Under the pieces are notes generated by a model. It did no database searches. It saw only the letters and a list, made by a program, of their open reading frames with translations, and was not told where the DNA came from. 50,601 nucleotides of DNA from Opitutus sp. GAS368 (GTDB lineage: Bacteria; Verrucomicrobiota; Verrucomicrobiia; Opitutales; Opitutaceae), in assembly GCA_945903465.1 (NCBI GenBank), contig CAMDOF010000038.1, forward strand, positions 1 to 50,601, given 5' to 3'. Each line of letters begins with the position of its first letter. The stretch's first letter is position 1. Positions 1 to 6,979 of the stretch are shown here, in pieces. A program made the position numbers and the translations under genes.

Positions 1-1
1 C

Positions 2-52
2 GCCCGCACGCTTGCCATCACGTCGCGCGTGCGCCCTCTTGGCCGGCCATGA
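2..52 (+). CDS. Possible 3' end of an upstream gene
   Basis: An open frame enters from the left edge and stops at a TGA overlapping the ATG of the next gene (ATGA at 49-52). This overlap is typical of translationally coupled operon genes. Only about 16 codons are visible, so no family can be assigned. A partner of XdhC, such as a molybdenum-hydroxylase or molybdopterin gene, would fit the context, but that is inference. Confidence 0.2.
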   Translation, partial: ARTLAITSRVRPLGRP

Positions 53-240
53 AGGAGCTCCAGGCCATCCTCCGAGCACTGCTCAGCCCCGCTGCCGGTG
101 CTGCGGTCTTGGCGACCCTCGCGACCGTCGAGGGCTCCTCCTATCGCCGCCCCGGAGCGCGACTTCTGCTGACCGCCGATGGTCGACGGCTCGGTTCCAT
201 TAGCGGGGCTGCTTGGAGGAAGACATCTTGGTGCGCGCCC
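49..240 (+). pseudogene. xdhC: XdhC/CoxI-family N-terminal fragment
   Basis: The first 50 or so codons read like the start of XdhC/CoxI proteins, which insert the sulfurated molybdenum cofactor into xanthine-dehydrogenase-type enzymes. The segment TVEGSSYRRPGARLL and the following GRRLGSISG match that family's N-terminal signature. The expected continuation GGCLEED is present one frame over (207-221), so one base is missing from the G run at 205-208. After about position 235 the family similarity ends and the sequence becomes the tail of a different protein, a sulfatase. The roughly 250-380 residue family length is therefore cut to about 60 residues. It is either a true deletion fusion or an assembly join. 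The family call is fairly secure; the exact junction is approximate. Confidence 0.6.
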
Positions 241-494
241 TGCACAACGTCGCCACCGCGCCCGCCCAAGCCGCCACCATCGCCGCCCTCCGCCCCGCTC
301 TCGACGCATGGATCCGCGCCACCGGCGACCGCGGCGCCTTGCCCGATCCCGCCACCGAACCGACCCAAGCCGAAATCCAGAAATCCAAACGCGCCGACTA
401 CCAGCGCACCTGGCAGGCCCGCCTCAAAACCCCCGCGCCCACCGACGCCGAGCGCCTCGCGTGGTGGGAAAAATCTTACGGACTCACGCCCTGA
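241..494 (+). pseudogene. C-terminal remnant of a sulfatase
   Basis: The reading frame that continues from the XdhC fragment ends in a sequence typical of the extreme C terminus of arylsulfatase-like proteins. It contains LHNVATAPAQ, then ALDAWIRATGDRGALPDP, then an alpha-helical tail ending AWWEKSYGL. In complete sulfatases this follows the last strand of the C-terminal subdomain and holds no catalytic residue. The catalytic N-terminal three quarters are missing, so it cannot be active. A second, intact sulfatase lies at 1771-3255, so the locus may once have held two sulfatases around the DUF1080 gene. The 148 bases between this stop and the next start contain nothing I recognise. Confidence 0.6.
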
Positions 495-642
495 TTCTCC
501 ACGGAACGCACCAGCGTTCAGCCCACACCGATAACGTCGCCCCCATCTTCCCGCTTGTTCGCGCGACCCGACCCGTTCCAGAATGGTTCGTTCCGCTTTC
601 ACCCTTCCTTTTCTTTTCTCCGCCACCAAAATCCAACTCCTC

Positions 643-1332
643 ATGAACTCACCTCAATCCGTCGTCCGCCTGCGTTCCCTCGCCCTTGGCCTCATCGCCC
701 TCGGCGGGGCCTTGGTCTCATCCGTGTCCGCCGCCCCGAAAGCCCACCCGGACACCACTGGCTGGCAACCGCTCTTCACTGCCGATTTTTCGGACGCGGT
801 GACAAAGCCCGGCGATTGGACCGTCGAAAACGGCATGCTCTTCGCGAAGAACAAAGAGACAATTTGGACGAAAAAATCCTACGCCAACTTCATCCTCGAT
901 CTCGAATTCAAGGTCGCGAAGGAATCCAACAGCGGCGTGTTCCTGCGCTCGGGCGACACCAAGAGCGTCCTCGCCGCACTTGAAATTCAGGTGCACGAAA
1001 ACCAGGACAGTGCCCACTACGGCATGGTCGGCGCCATCTACAACGCCCAGCCCCCCGCCAAGCCCATGGCCAAGCCCGTCGGCGAGTGGAACCGTTTTAC
1101 GATCACCTGTCAGGACAGCCGCGTCTCCCTCGTTTTCAACGGCGAAGAAGTCTGGAACGTCGACCTCAACAACTGGCAGGAGCCGAAGAAAAATCCCGAC
1201 GGCACGCCCAACAAGTTCGCCAAGGCCCTGAAAGATTTCAGCCGCAACGGACCGCTCGGCCTGCAAGGCCTCCACGGCAAAGCCCAAGCCCCCGTGTGGT
1301 ATCGGAATATCCGGATCAAAGAGCTGAAGTAA
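643..1332 (+). CDS. DUF1080 (3-keto-disaccharide hydrolase-like) secreted protein
   Basis: This 229-residue protein has a signal peptide (basic start, hydrophobic stretch to about residue 28, then ASA-type cleavage near VSA-AP). One DUF1080 domain follows, with a concanavalin-like beta-sandwich fold. Family hallmarks visible are GWQPLFTADFSD near the start, ILDLEFKVAKESNSGVFLRS in the middle, and GPLGLQGLHGKAQAPVWYRNI at the end. Some DUF1080 members hydrolyse 3-keto-glycosides made by Gfo/Idh-type oxidoreductases, and two such oxidoreductases lie elsewhere in this window. The ATG at 643 is chosen over one at 583 because it starts directly before the signal peptide. It sits upstream of a sulfatase on the same strand, so a shared role in glycan breakdown is likely. 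Confidence 0.85.
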   Translation: MNSPQSVVRLRSLALGLIALGGALVSSVSAAPKAHPDTTGWQPLFTADFSDAVTKPGDWTVENGMLFAKNKETIWTKKSYANFILDLEFKVAKESNSGVFLRSGDTKSVLAALEIQVHENQDSAHYGMVGAIYNAQPPAKPMAKPVGEWNRFTITCQDSRVSLVFNGEEVWNVDLNNWQEPKKNPDGTPNKFAKALKDFSRNGPLGLQGLHGKAQAPVWYRNIRIKELK

Positions 1333-1537
1333 GCGTCGGTTGTGCACGTTTCCGCAGATCACGTCGGCCGCCCGCTTGCGGGCCCGGGTCCGACCACCGA
1401 AGAGCGCGGGCAAGGTCGCTGCCTACCACGGCGACAAAGTGCCTGACCGGCTCGACGATCAGGTTCCAAATTTCCCCCGGAGCGCCCCGCCGAATCGCTC
1501 CGGGTTTTCAGCTCCGCCCTTCCTCGTCCCCGCCCCG

Positions 1538-1770
1538 CCGCCGTCCGCCCTCCGCCGTCCGCCCACGCGCCACCGTCCGCCGTCCGCCGCCCGCCGTCCG
1601 CCCTCCGCCCTCCGCCGCCCATGCACCCCATCCGCCGCTGTCCGCCGTCCGCCATCCGCCCTCCGCCCGCCGCCGTCCGCCGTCCGCCGTCCGCCATCCG
1701 CCGTCCGCCGTCCGCCATCCGCCCTCCGCCCACGCGCCCTCCGCCCTCCTCCCTCCTCCCTCCGCCGCCC
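1538..1770 (+). repeat. Heptanucleotide (NTCCGCC) tandem tract with a 150 bp internal duplication
   Basis: The stretch is a degenerate tandem array of 7-base units (GTCCGCC, ATCCGCC, CTCCGCC). Seven is not a multiple of three, so the array reads as a seven-residue periodic peptide (RPPSAIR-like) in every frame. A 30 bp block containing ATGCACCCCATCCGCCG occurs at 1609-1638 and again at 1759-1788, exactly 150 bp apart and in frame. This places a decoy copy of the downstream sulfatase start codon and its first six codons at 1621. The rest of 1333-1537 shows no gene. Confidence 0.85.
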
Positions 1771-3255
1771 ATGCACCCCATCCGCCGCCTCCTCCCCCTC
1801 TCTCTTTCCCTTCTTCTCTCCCTCTCGGCGACCTCCGCCGCCACGCCTCCACCTCCCGCGGTGAGCCCGTCGCACCCCAACATCGTCTTCATCCTCGCCG
1901 ACGATCTCGGTTACATGGATATCGGCGCGAACAACCCAAGCACGTTCTACGAGACACCCCATATCGACGCGCTCGCCAGGCGCGGCATGCGTTTCACCCA
2001 GGGCTACTCCGCCTGCTGCGTCTGCTCGCCTACCCGCGGCAGCATCATGACCGGAAAATATCCGCCACGCTTCGGCATCACCGATTTCATCCCCGGCATG
2101 AAGTCTGGCAAGCTCCTCTCCGCTCCCAACGCCGATCACCTCCCGCTCGCCGAAACCACCCTCGCCGAAGCCCTGCGCGATGGCGGCTACACGACGTTCT
2201 TCGCCGGCAAGTGGCACCTCGGCAGCGGCGCGTTTTTCCCCGGAGCGCAGGGCTTTCCCTCGGAGTTGGCGGGCACCGGGCAGTTCTTCTATCCGAATTC
2301 CGCCACCCCTCCGCCCGACCGCAAAGACGACCCTAAAACCACCGACCGCATCGTCGGCGACGCGGTCGCGTTCATCGACGCGCACAAGGACAAGCCCTTC
2401 TTCGCCTATCTGCCCTTCCTCGCCGTGCATACACCCATCGGGGCCCGCTCGGATCTCGTCGCGAAATACGAAAAGAAAAAACTCTCTGCTCCCCCCGACG
2501 CTTGGGGCCGCGAGCGCGCACGCGATGTGCGCCTCGTCCAGAATCACGCGCCCTACGCCGCGATGCTGGAGCAACTCGACACCGGCCTCGGCCGCGTCTT
2601 CGCCTCCCTCGAAAAAAACCGCCTCACCGACCGCACCATCGTCGTCTTCATGTCTGACAACGGCGGCCTCTCCACCAGCGAGGGCCATCCGACCTCGAAC
2701 CTTCCCCTCCGCGCCGGCAAAGGCTGGCCCTACGAGGGCGGCACGCGCGTCGCCTGGATCGTCTCCGCCCCCGGTATCACGAAACCCGGCACGACCTGCG
2801 ACACCCCCGTCATCAGCACCGACTATTATCCCACGCTCCTCCAACTCGCCGGACTCCCGGCGCTCCCCGCCCAACACCGCGATGGCGTGAGTCTCGTGCC
2901 CCAACTGAAAGGTGAACGCACGCCGCGCGGCCAACCGCTCTACTGGCACTACCCGCACTACGGCAACCAAGGCGGCGCGCCCCACGGCGCCATCCGCGAC
3001 GGCGATTGGAAACTCATCGAGTGGTTCGAAGACGGCGCGCTCGAACTTTACCACATCCCGCAGGACATCTCGGAAAAAACCAATCTCGCCGCGCAGCATC
3101 CCGAAAAAGTCGCCGCCCTCCGCGCGAAACTCACCGCGTGGCGCCAAGACGTCGGCGCCGTGATGCCCACGCCCAACCCCAACTTCGACCCCAACGCGAA
3201 GCCCGAACCCACCACCGCAAAGAAGAACGCGAAGAAAAACGCCCCGAAGAGCTAA
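1771..3255 (+). CDS. Secreted sulfatase (type I, formylglycine-dependent)
   Basis: This 494-residue sulfatase has a signal peptide over about residues 1-24. PNIVFILADDLGYMDIG carries the metal-binding Asp pair. The catalytic motif C-S-P-T-R begins at Cys85, whose cysteine is converted to formylglycine by the sulfatase maturation enzyme. FAGKWHLG and FMSDNGG supply further active-site Lys, His, Asp and Asn residues. Length and motif order are normal for the family. The enzyme should remove sulfate esters from a glycan outside the cytoplasm; the substrate cannot be read from sequence. The ATG at 1771 is preferred over the in-frame ATG at 1621, because the upstream 50 codons are pure NTCCGCC repeat and the signal peptide starts at 1771. 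The Lys-rich end suggests no further domain. Confidence 0.92.
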   Translation: MHPIRRLLPLSLSLLLSLSATSAATPPPPAVSPSHPNIVFILADDLGYMDIGANNPSTFYETPHIDALARRGMRFTQGYSACCVCSPTRGSIMTGKYPPRFGITDFIPGMKSGKLLSAPNADHLPLAETTLAEALRDGGYTTFFAGKWHLGSGAFFPGAQGFPSELAGTGQFFYPNSATPPPDRKDDPKTTDRIVGDAVAFIDAHKDKPFFAYLPFLAVHTPIGARSDLVAKYEKKKLSAPPDAWGRERARDVRLVQNHAPYAAMLEQLDTGLGRVFASLEKNRLTDRTIVVFMSDNGGLSTSEGHPTSNLPLRAGKGWPYEGGTRVAWIVSAPGITKPGTTCDTPVISTDYYPTLLQLAGLPALPAQHRDGVSLVPQLKGERTPRGQPLYWHYPHYGNQGGAPHGAIRDGDWKLIEWFEDGALELYHIPQDISEKTNLAAQHPEKVAALRAKLTAWRQDVGAVMPTPNPNFDPNAKPEPTTAKKNAKKNAPKS

Positions 3256-3459
3256 GGCGCGTCTGCTCAGCCGTAACGATGCAGTGGCGAGGTGATTTTT
3301 GGCGGTTTTCGACCAAAGCGCGGCCAGGCGCCGAACGGAACGATTCGGGGATTTTCCCGCAGGGCGACGGCGTAGGCGCCGACGGTGTCCTTCAGCGGGT
3401 CAGAGCAAGGGGCGTGGGCAGGGCGAGAGGTGGAGTCGTCGGCACTTTTTGAATCTGTC

Positions 3460-3690
3460 AGGGTGCGCGGGGGCTCACGGTATTGCAGTTTGGAGATACG
3501 CTCAGGATTTTCTCCAGCACTGCCCGCCCCCAGTCGCGTTCGGCGGGCGGCACGCTCAGCCGCAGGGTGGTGCGACCGCCGGTCTCGCTGCTGATCCCGC
3601 CGGTGGCGAAGAGCCGGCAGCGCCGGGTCGTCGCCGTCACCCGCTCCTGCCTCACGAACCCCGCCCGCCGGGACATCCTCCATTGCCATC
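3460..3690 (-). pseudogene. Probable transposase C-terminal remnant (IS1380-like)
   Basis: On the minus strand a short open stretch reads RRCRLFATGGISSETGGRTT followed by LRLSVPPAERDWGRAVLEKI. This resembles the last part of IS1380-family transposases, which have an RLFAVGGY...R...LxLAxxxxxREW pattern before the end. Only this tail is recognisable, and the upstream sequence is broken across frames. The remaining parts of 3256-3963 hold no convincing gene on either strand. The identification rests on a remembered family pattern and should be treated as tentative. Confidence 0.35.
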
Positions 3691-3963
3691 AGCGGACTGA
3701 CCCCGTCCGGATGCTCCTCCCCCTTCGATCCGCCCACGACTGTCCGCCGTTGACGTTCCGATTGCCAACGCGACTTCGTCCGCCGCATATCGGGTTTCCT
3801 GCCATCCGGATTCCCCTCTTCCGGTTATACGTGACCCTTTCGGCTCGGTCCCCTTGGTCGCTGCCCTAAATCACGAAATAGTTTATCAGCTTTGCAGGGG
3901 TGCGCACTCGTTTCCTGGATTTCCCCGGTTGCATCGCACGTTCGGGTAACTAACGTCATCACC

Positions 3964-4227
3964 ATGCCCACCGTGCACGTTGAACTCCCCGCCGAATTGC
4001 TCGCGCTGGCCGGCGACGTCGACCTCCAGCCCTCGCTGGCCGCAGCGCAGTTAATCGCGCTGGAACTCTTCCGAGAAAACCGCGTTTCGCTAGGGAAAGC
4101 GGCGGAACTGGCGGGGATGGCGCTGGAGGAGTTCATGGGGTTCTCGGCGCGTCGCGGCGTGCCGCTGCCCTACACGGTCTCGGATTGGGAGACCGATCAT
4201 GAGGCGGCCAGAAGTCTCGCGCTGTGA
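3964..4227 (+). CDS. UPF0175 family antitoxin
   Basis: This 87-residue protein has the UPF0175 pattern: a short beta strand (MPTVHVELPAELL), then a helix-rich part with LIALELFRENRVSLGKAAEL and GMALEEFMGFSARRGVPLPY. Members are DNA-binding antitoxins usually followed by a DUF3368 PIN-like toxin, as seen here. Its TGA stop (4225-4227) overlaps the GTG start of the next gene at 4224, so the two are translationally coupled. I chose the ATG at 3964 because it begins exactly at the conserved strand; a longer frame from 3892 has no family similarity. Autoregulation by the antitoxin is usual for the class but no operator was identified. Confidence 0.85.
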   Translation: MPTVHVELPAELLALAGDVDLQPSLAAAQLIALELFRENRVSLGKAAELAGMALEEFMGFSARRGVPLPYTVSDWETDHEAARSLAL

Positions 4228-4733
4228 CCGTCGTCTGCGACGCCTCGCCGCTGATTTCGCTGGCCCGCATTGGCCACCTTCCGCTGCTCCCGGCACTCTT
4301 TGGCGAGGTGCAGATTGCGGCGGAAGTGCATCACGAGGTGGCCGTAGTCGGAGCGGGGCGACCGGCCGCTCATGCGGTGCAGACGGCTAACTGGCTCCGC
4401 ATCCGAGCCTGTCCCGATCCCGCCCTCCTTGAGCAATGGCCCACGCGCTATCCTTCGCTCGGACGCGGCGAACTTGCCACCATTCTACTCGCACACTCCA
4501 TCGCCGCCGACTGGACGATTATTGATGAGCGTGCGGCCCGGCGGTTGGCCGCCACGCAGGGATTAAAAGTGATCGGCTGCATCGGGATCTTGGAAGTCGC
4601 CTTTCGACGCGGTTTGGTTTCCGACCTCCGCGACGTTTACCTCGGCTTACTGGCGCAGGGCATTCGAATGCATCCCGAAATTCTGAACCGTTCGCTAATC
4701 TCCTTCGGGCTGACCCCGCTCTCGCAGCGATAA
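4224..4733 (+). CDS. DUF3368 PIN-like toxin
   Basis: This 169-residue protein starts MTVVCDASPLISLARIGHL, the typical start of DUF3368 proteins, a branch of the PIN nuclease fold with an acidic residue in the first strand (DASPLI). Further acidic positions expected in the active site appear in RGELATILLAHSIAADWTIIDERAAR. The partner antitoxin overlaps its start. By analogy with other PIN toxins it is probably an Mg-dependent ribonuclease that is neutralised when bound by the UPF0175 protein, but activity has seldom been tested in this branch. The GTG start at 4224 is set by the overlap. The gene appears full length and undamaged, in contrast to the debris on both sides. Confidence 0.85.
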   Translation: MTVVCDASPLISLARIGHLPLLPALFGEVQIAAEVHHEVAVVGAGRPAAHAVQTANWLRIRACPDPALLEQWPTRYPSLGRGELATILLAHSIAADWTIIDERAARRLAATQGLKVIGCIGILEVAFRRGLVSDLRDVYLGLLAQGIRMHPEILNRSLISFGLTPLSQR

Positions 4734-4744
4734 TCTATTCAGCA

Positions 4745-5035
4745 CTGTTTGCTCGACCAACGTTTCATTCACAATCGCTGAACCGCGTCGAGTCGCCGCT
4801 GGGCGACTGGTTCCGGAGCATGCGCGCGAAGCTCGGTCCGGTTGGGGCCGTCACCGCCGCCGCCCCCACACGGGTACGCGTGTTGTATTCAATGATCAAA
4901 TACCAAAAGCCCCTCGATCCTACCCGCCTCGGCAATCCTTCCCTGTGCCGGGCGCGCAAAGAGAACGCCTTACGCCGCGCGGCAAAGGAACTCGGCTATG
5001 CCCTTCAACCCATTCAACCAGTGGCTGTTTCTTGA
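4745..5035 (+). pseudogene. IS110-like transposase C-terminal remnant
   Basis: An open frame without its own plausible start reads SPLGDWFRSMRAKLGPVGAV, followed by a stretch with VRVLYSMIKYQKPLDP and a basic helix ending LQPIQPVAVS. This resembles the C-terminal end of IS110-family (DEDD) transposases, in which WFRRMRARLGP...TATAHKLARVVYHLI is conserved. The DEDD catalytic domain is absent, so this is a dead remnant. Its stop codon lies inside the repeat-boundary sequence (GTTTCTTGA, 5027-5035), so the frame ends exactly where the 125 bp array begins. Confidence 0.5.
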
Positions 5036-5055
5036 GAAGGAGCACGCCTTCGTGG

Positions 5056-5430
5056 CCACCATCGGCGACAGGAGTGTCGCCGGTCCGTCGGATGGGCGAC
5101 ACTCTTGTCGCCCCTGCTGCATGGGAGCCTCCCCACCAAAACAAGTTTTGGCCCCGACCGGAAGAAACTGATTTCCATGCCCACCATCGGCGACAGGAGT
5201 GTCGCCGGTCCGTCGGATGGGCGACACTCTTGTCGCCCCTGCTGAATGAGAGCCTCCCCACCAAAACAAGTTTTGGCCCCGACGGGAAGAAACCGCTTTC
5301 CATGCCCACCATCGGCGACAGGAGTGTCGCCGGTCCGTCGGATGGGCGACACTCTTGTCGCCCCTGCTGCATAGGAGCCTCCCCACCAAAACAAGTTTTG
5401 GCCCCGATGGGAAGAAACAGCTTTCTTTTC
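5056..5430 (+). repeat. Three tandem 125 bp units with strong palindromes (array 1)
   Basis: Three near-identical units start at 5056, 5181 and 5306, and a partial fourth begins at 5431, giving an exact period of 125 bp. Each unit contains GGCGACAGGAGTGTCGCC, then a 12-base loop, then its near reverse complement GGGCGACACTCTTGTCGCC. Downstream in each unit is the perfect hairpin CCAAAACAAGTTTTGG. The array is flanked on both sides by CTGTTTCTT(G/A)-type sequence (5025-5036 and 5451-5464). There are no unique spacers, so it is not CRISPR. The same unit recurs three times at 11948-12322. Confidence 0.95.
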
Positions 5431-5460
5431 CCACCAACGACTTGCAGAAGCTGTTTCTTA

Positions 5461-5699
5461 GAAGTAAGGCGCTCGCCAAGGCCGCGCGGGCTGTGGTGGG
5501 TAACGCGTTCGCCCTCGGGATCGTCGGCGTGTTTGATGTCTACCAAGGAAAGGGTTTGCCCGAAGGCACCAAGAGCCTGGCCTTCAGTCTTGTTTTCCGC
5601 GCCGCCGATCGGACGCTGACCGACGACGAGGTAAACGCCGTGTTCACGAAGACTCAGCAAAGCATCGTCGCGGACGGGAAGACCGCGGTTCGCACGTAG
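5461..5699 (+). pseudogene. pheT: 3' fragment of pheT (phenylalanyl-tRNA synthetase beta chain)
   Basis: The frame reads AVVGNAFALGIVGVFDVYQG, KGLPEGTKSLAFSLVFRAAD, RTLTDDEVNAVFTKTQ and a short tail before TAG at 5697. This is the C-terminal anticodon-binding (FDX-ACB) domain of the tRNA-Phe ligase beta subunit, including its conserved SLAFSLVFRAADRTLTDDEVN core. A complete beta chain has roughly 800 residues and only about the last 75 are here. The fragment begins directly at the right edge of the 125 bp array (GTTTCTTAGAAG, 5453-5464). pheT is essential, so a full copy must exist elsewhere and this is a stray duplicate, unless the array disrupted the only copy in a misassembled region. Confidence 0.75.
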
Positions 5700-5728
5700 G
5701 CTGCGGACGGGGCGGGACTCCGCAAGGT

Positions 5729-5758
5729 GCTTTTGACTTTACCGCTTTTGACTTTACC
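5729..5758 (+). repeat. Perfect 15 bp tandem duplication
   Basis: GCTTTTGACTTTACC occurs twice back to back (5729-5743 and 5744-5758), ending 28 bases before the LacI-type start at 5787. Each copy contains TTGACT, which resembles a -35 element. The duplication could alter spacing in the regulator's own promoter, though no clear -10 box is apparent. Confidence 0.8.
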
Positions 5759-5786
5759 GGCGGGAGACGCTCTGCCGGCCTGCACC

Positions 5787-6827
5787 ATGCCCAACACCCC
5801 CGCATCCCTGCAGGACATCGCGGCGCGACTCGGCGTGCATCCGAGCACCGTATCGCGGGCGTTGCGGAATCATCCCGCCATTTCCGAGGCGGTGAGGCTC
5901 CGCGTGCAGGCGGTGGCGCGTGAGTTTGCCTACAAGCCCAATCCGCTCATTGCCGCCCTCGTGCGGAGTCGGAAGGCGCGGCGGGCCGGGTCGTATCGCG
6001 CGAATCTCGGATATGTCTACACGGCGCCGGTCGGCCGCGTGACGGCGTGGCGCAAGGACTACGATGCGCTCTTTTCTGGGGCGCGCACGCGCGCGCGGTT
6101 CCTCGGCTACGAGCTCGAGGAGTTCAACCTCAGCGGCACGAGGTTTACGCCGCGCCGCTTCACGCAGATTCTACTCACGCGCAATATCCTCGGCCTGATT
6201 TTGCCGCCGCTTTATTCCACGCAGGACGCGCTGCCGGTCGAGTGGGAGCATTTCGGCGTCATCTCGATCGGGCACTCGCACGCGATTCCCGCGAACCGGG
6301 TCGTGCATAATCACTTCACTGCGATACGCACGGCCCTGGCCGCGTGCCGGCAGCGCGGGCGGCAGCGGATTGGTTTCGTGCTGCCGCGGCGGCTGCACGA
6401 GAAAGTCGGCAAGCTCTGGCTCGCGGGCTATGTGGTCGACCAGCTCGAACACGGCGGCCGCCGTGCGCAAGTTCCGCCGTTGCTGATCGAGAACGAGGCG
6501 GGCCACGCAGAGTTTGCGGCCTGGCTCCGGCGCCACCGGCCGGATGCGATCGTCGGGCTGCTCAATCTCACGCCCTTGGCTCAATGGGTGAAAGTCGCCG
6601 GCCTGGCGGGTGAGGTCGAGCTTGTGACGCTCGACCATGGCGCGGCCGATGGCGGGTTTGGCGGGATCTTTCACGACCATCCGCGGATTGGCGCGACCGC
6701 GGTCGATCAGTTGGTGAGCCTGCTCGAGCGCAACGAGCGCGGGCTGCCGGCACATCCAATCGGGATTTATATCGAAGGCCGATGGGTCGAGGCGGTTGCG
6801 GCGGCGGCCGCGAAAACGGCGTCGTGA
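5787..6827 (+). CDS. LacI-family transcriptional regulator
   Basis: This 346-residue regulator has the LacI helix-turn-helix near residues 8-30 (LQDIAARLGVHPSTVSRALR), a hinge helix (EFAYKPNPLIAALVRSRKAR), and a periplasmic-binding-protein-like ligand domain to the end. LacI proteins repress or activate sugar genes and release DNA when a sugar signal binds. It stands just upstream of and co-oriented with a TonB receptor and a pectate-lyase-like gene, so it most likely controls that uptake locus. The ATG at 5787 begins directly before the HTH; the frame's earlier ATG at 5727 would add sequence encoded by the 15 bp tandem repeat. The ligand-domain residues that fix effector specificity cannot be interpreted here. 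Confidence 0.9.
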   Translation: MPNTPASLQDIAARLGVHPSTVSRALRNHPAISEAVRLRVQAVAREFAYKPNPLIAALVRSRKARRAGSYRANLGYVYTAPVGRVTAWRKDYDALFSGARTRARFLGYELEEFNLSGTRFTPRRFTQILLTRNILGLILPPLYSTQDALPVEWEHFGVISIGHSHAIPANRVVHNHFTAIRTALAACRQRGRQRIGFVLPRRLHEKVGKLWLAGYVVDQLEHGGRRAQVPPLLIENEAGHAEFAAWLRRHRPDAIVGLLNLTPLAQWVKVAGLAGEVELVTLDHGAADGGFGGIFHDHPRIGATAVDQLVSLLERNERGLPAHPIGIYIEGRWVEAVAAAAAKTAS

Positions 6828-6877
6828 GCGAGGACGGCCAGGGGTCGGAGCGCCCGGACCGTTTCACTCTATGCAAT

Positions 6878-6892
6878 CAAGTGCACAACTTG
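6878..6892. promoter_or_regulatory. Candidate operator (CAAGT-N5-ACTTG)
   Basis: A short inverted repeat, CAAGT and ACTTG separated by GCACA, lies between the LacI gene and the TonB receptor start at 6980. LacI-family operators are usually imperfect palindromes of 14-20 bp, so this could be the binding site of the adjacent regulator. The arms are only five bases, and chance occurrence is possible. Confidence 0.3.
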
Positions 6893-6979
6893 CCTCTTGC
6901 GGATTAGAGGGCAGGGTGACTGGGTGACGGCGGGGAAGACTTCCCCCAGAGGCGACGCTCCCCAACAACCCCTCCCAGC

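Noticed and set aside
3267..3788. 173-codon minus-strand frame in the gap after the sulfatase
   Set aside because: Its composition is shadow-like. Only a short segment in another frame resembles a transposase end, and it is listed separately with low confidence.
5056..5430. Tandem 125 bp units as a possible CRISPR array
   Set aside because: Units are directly adjacent, nearly identical and far too long, with no unique spacers and no cas genes nearby. The same reasoning applies to 11948-12322.
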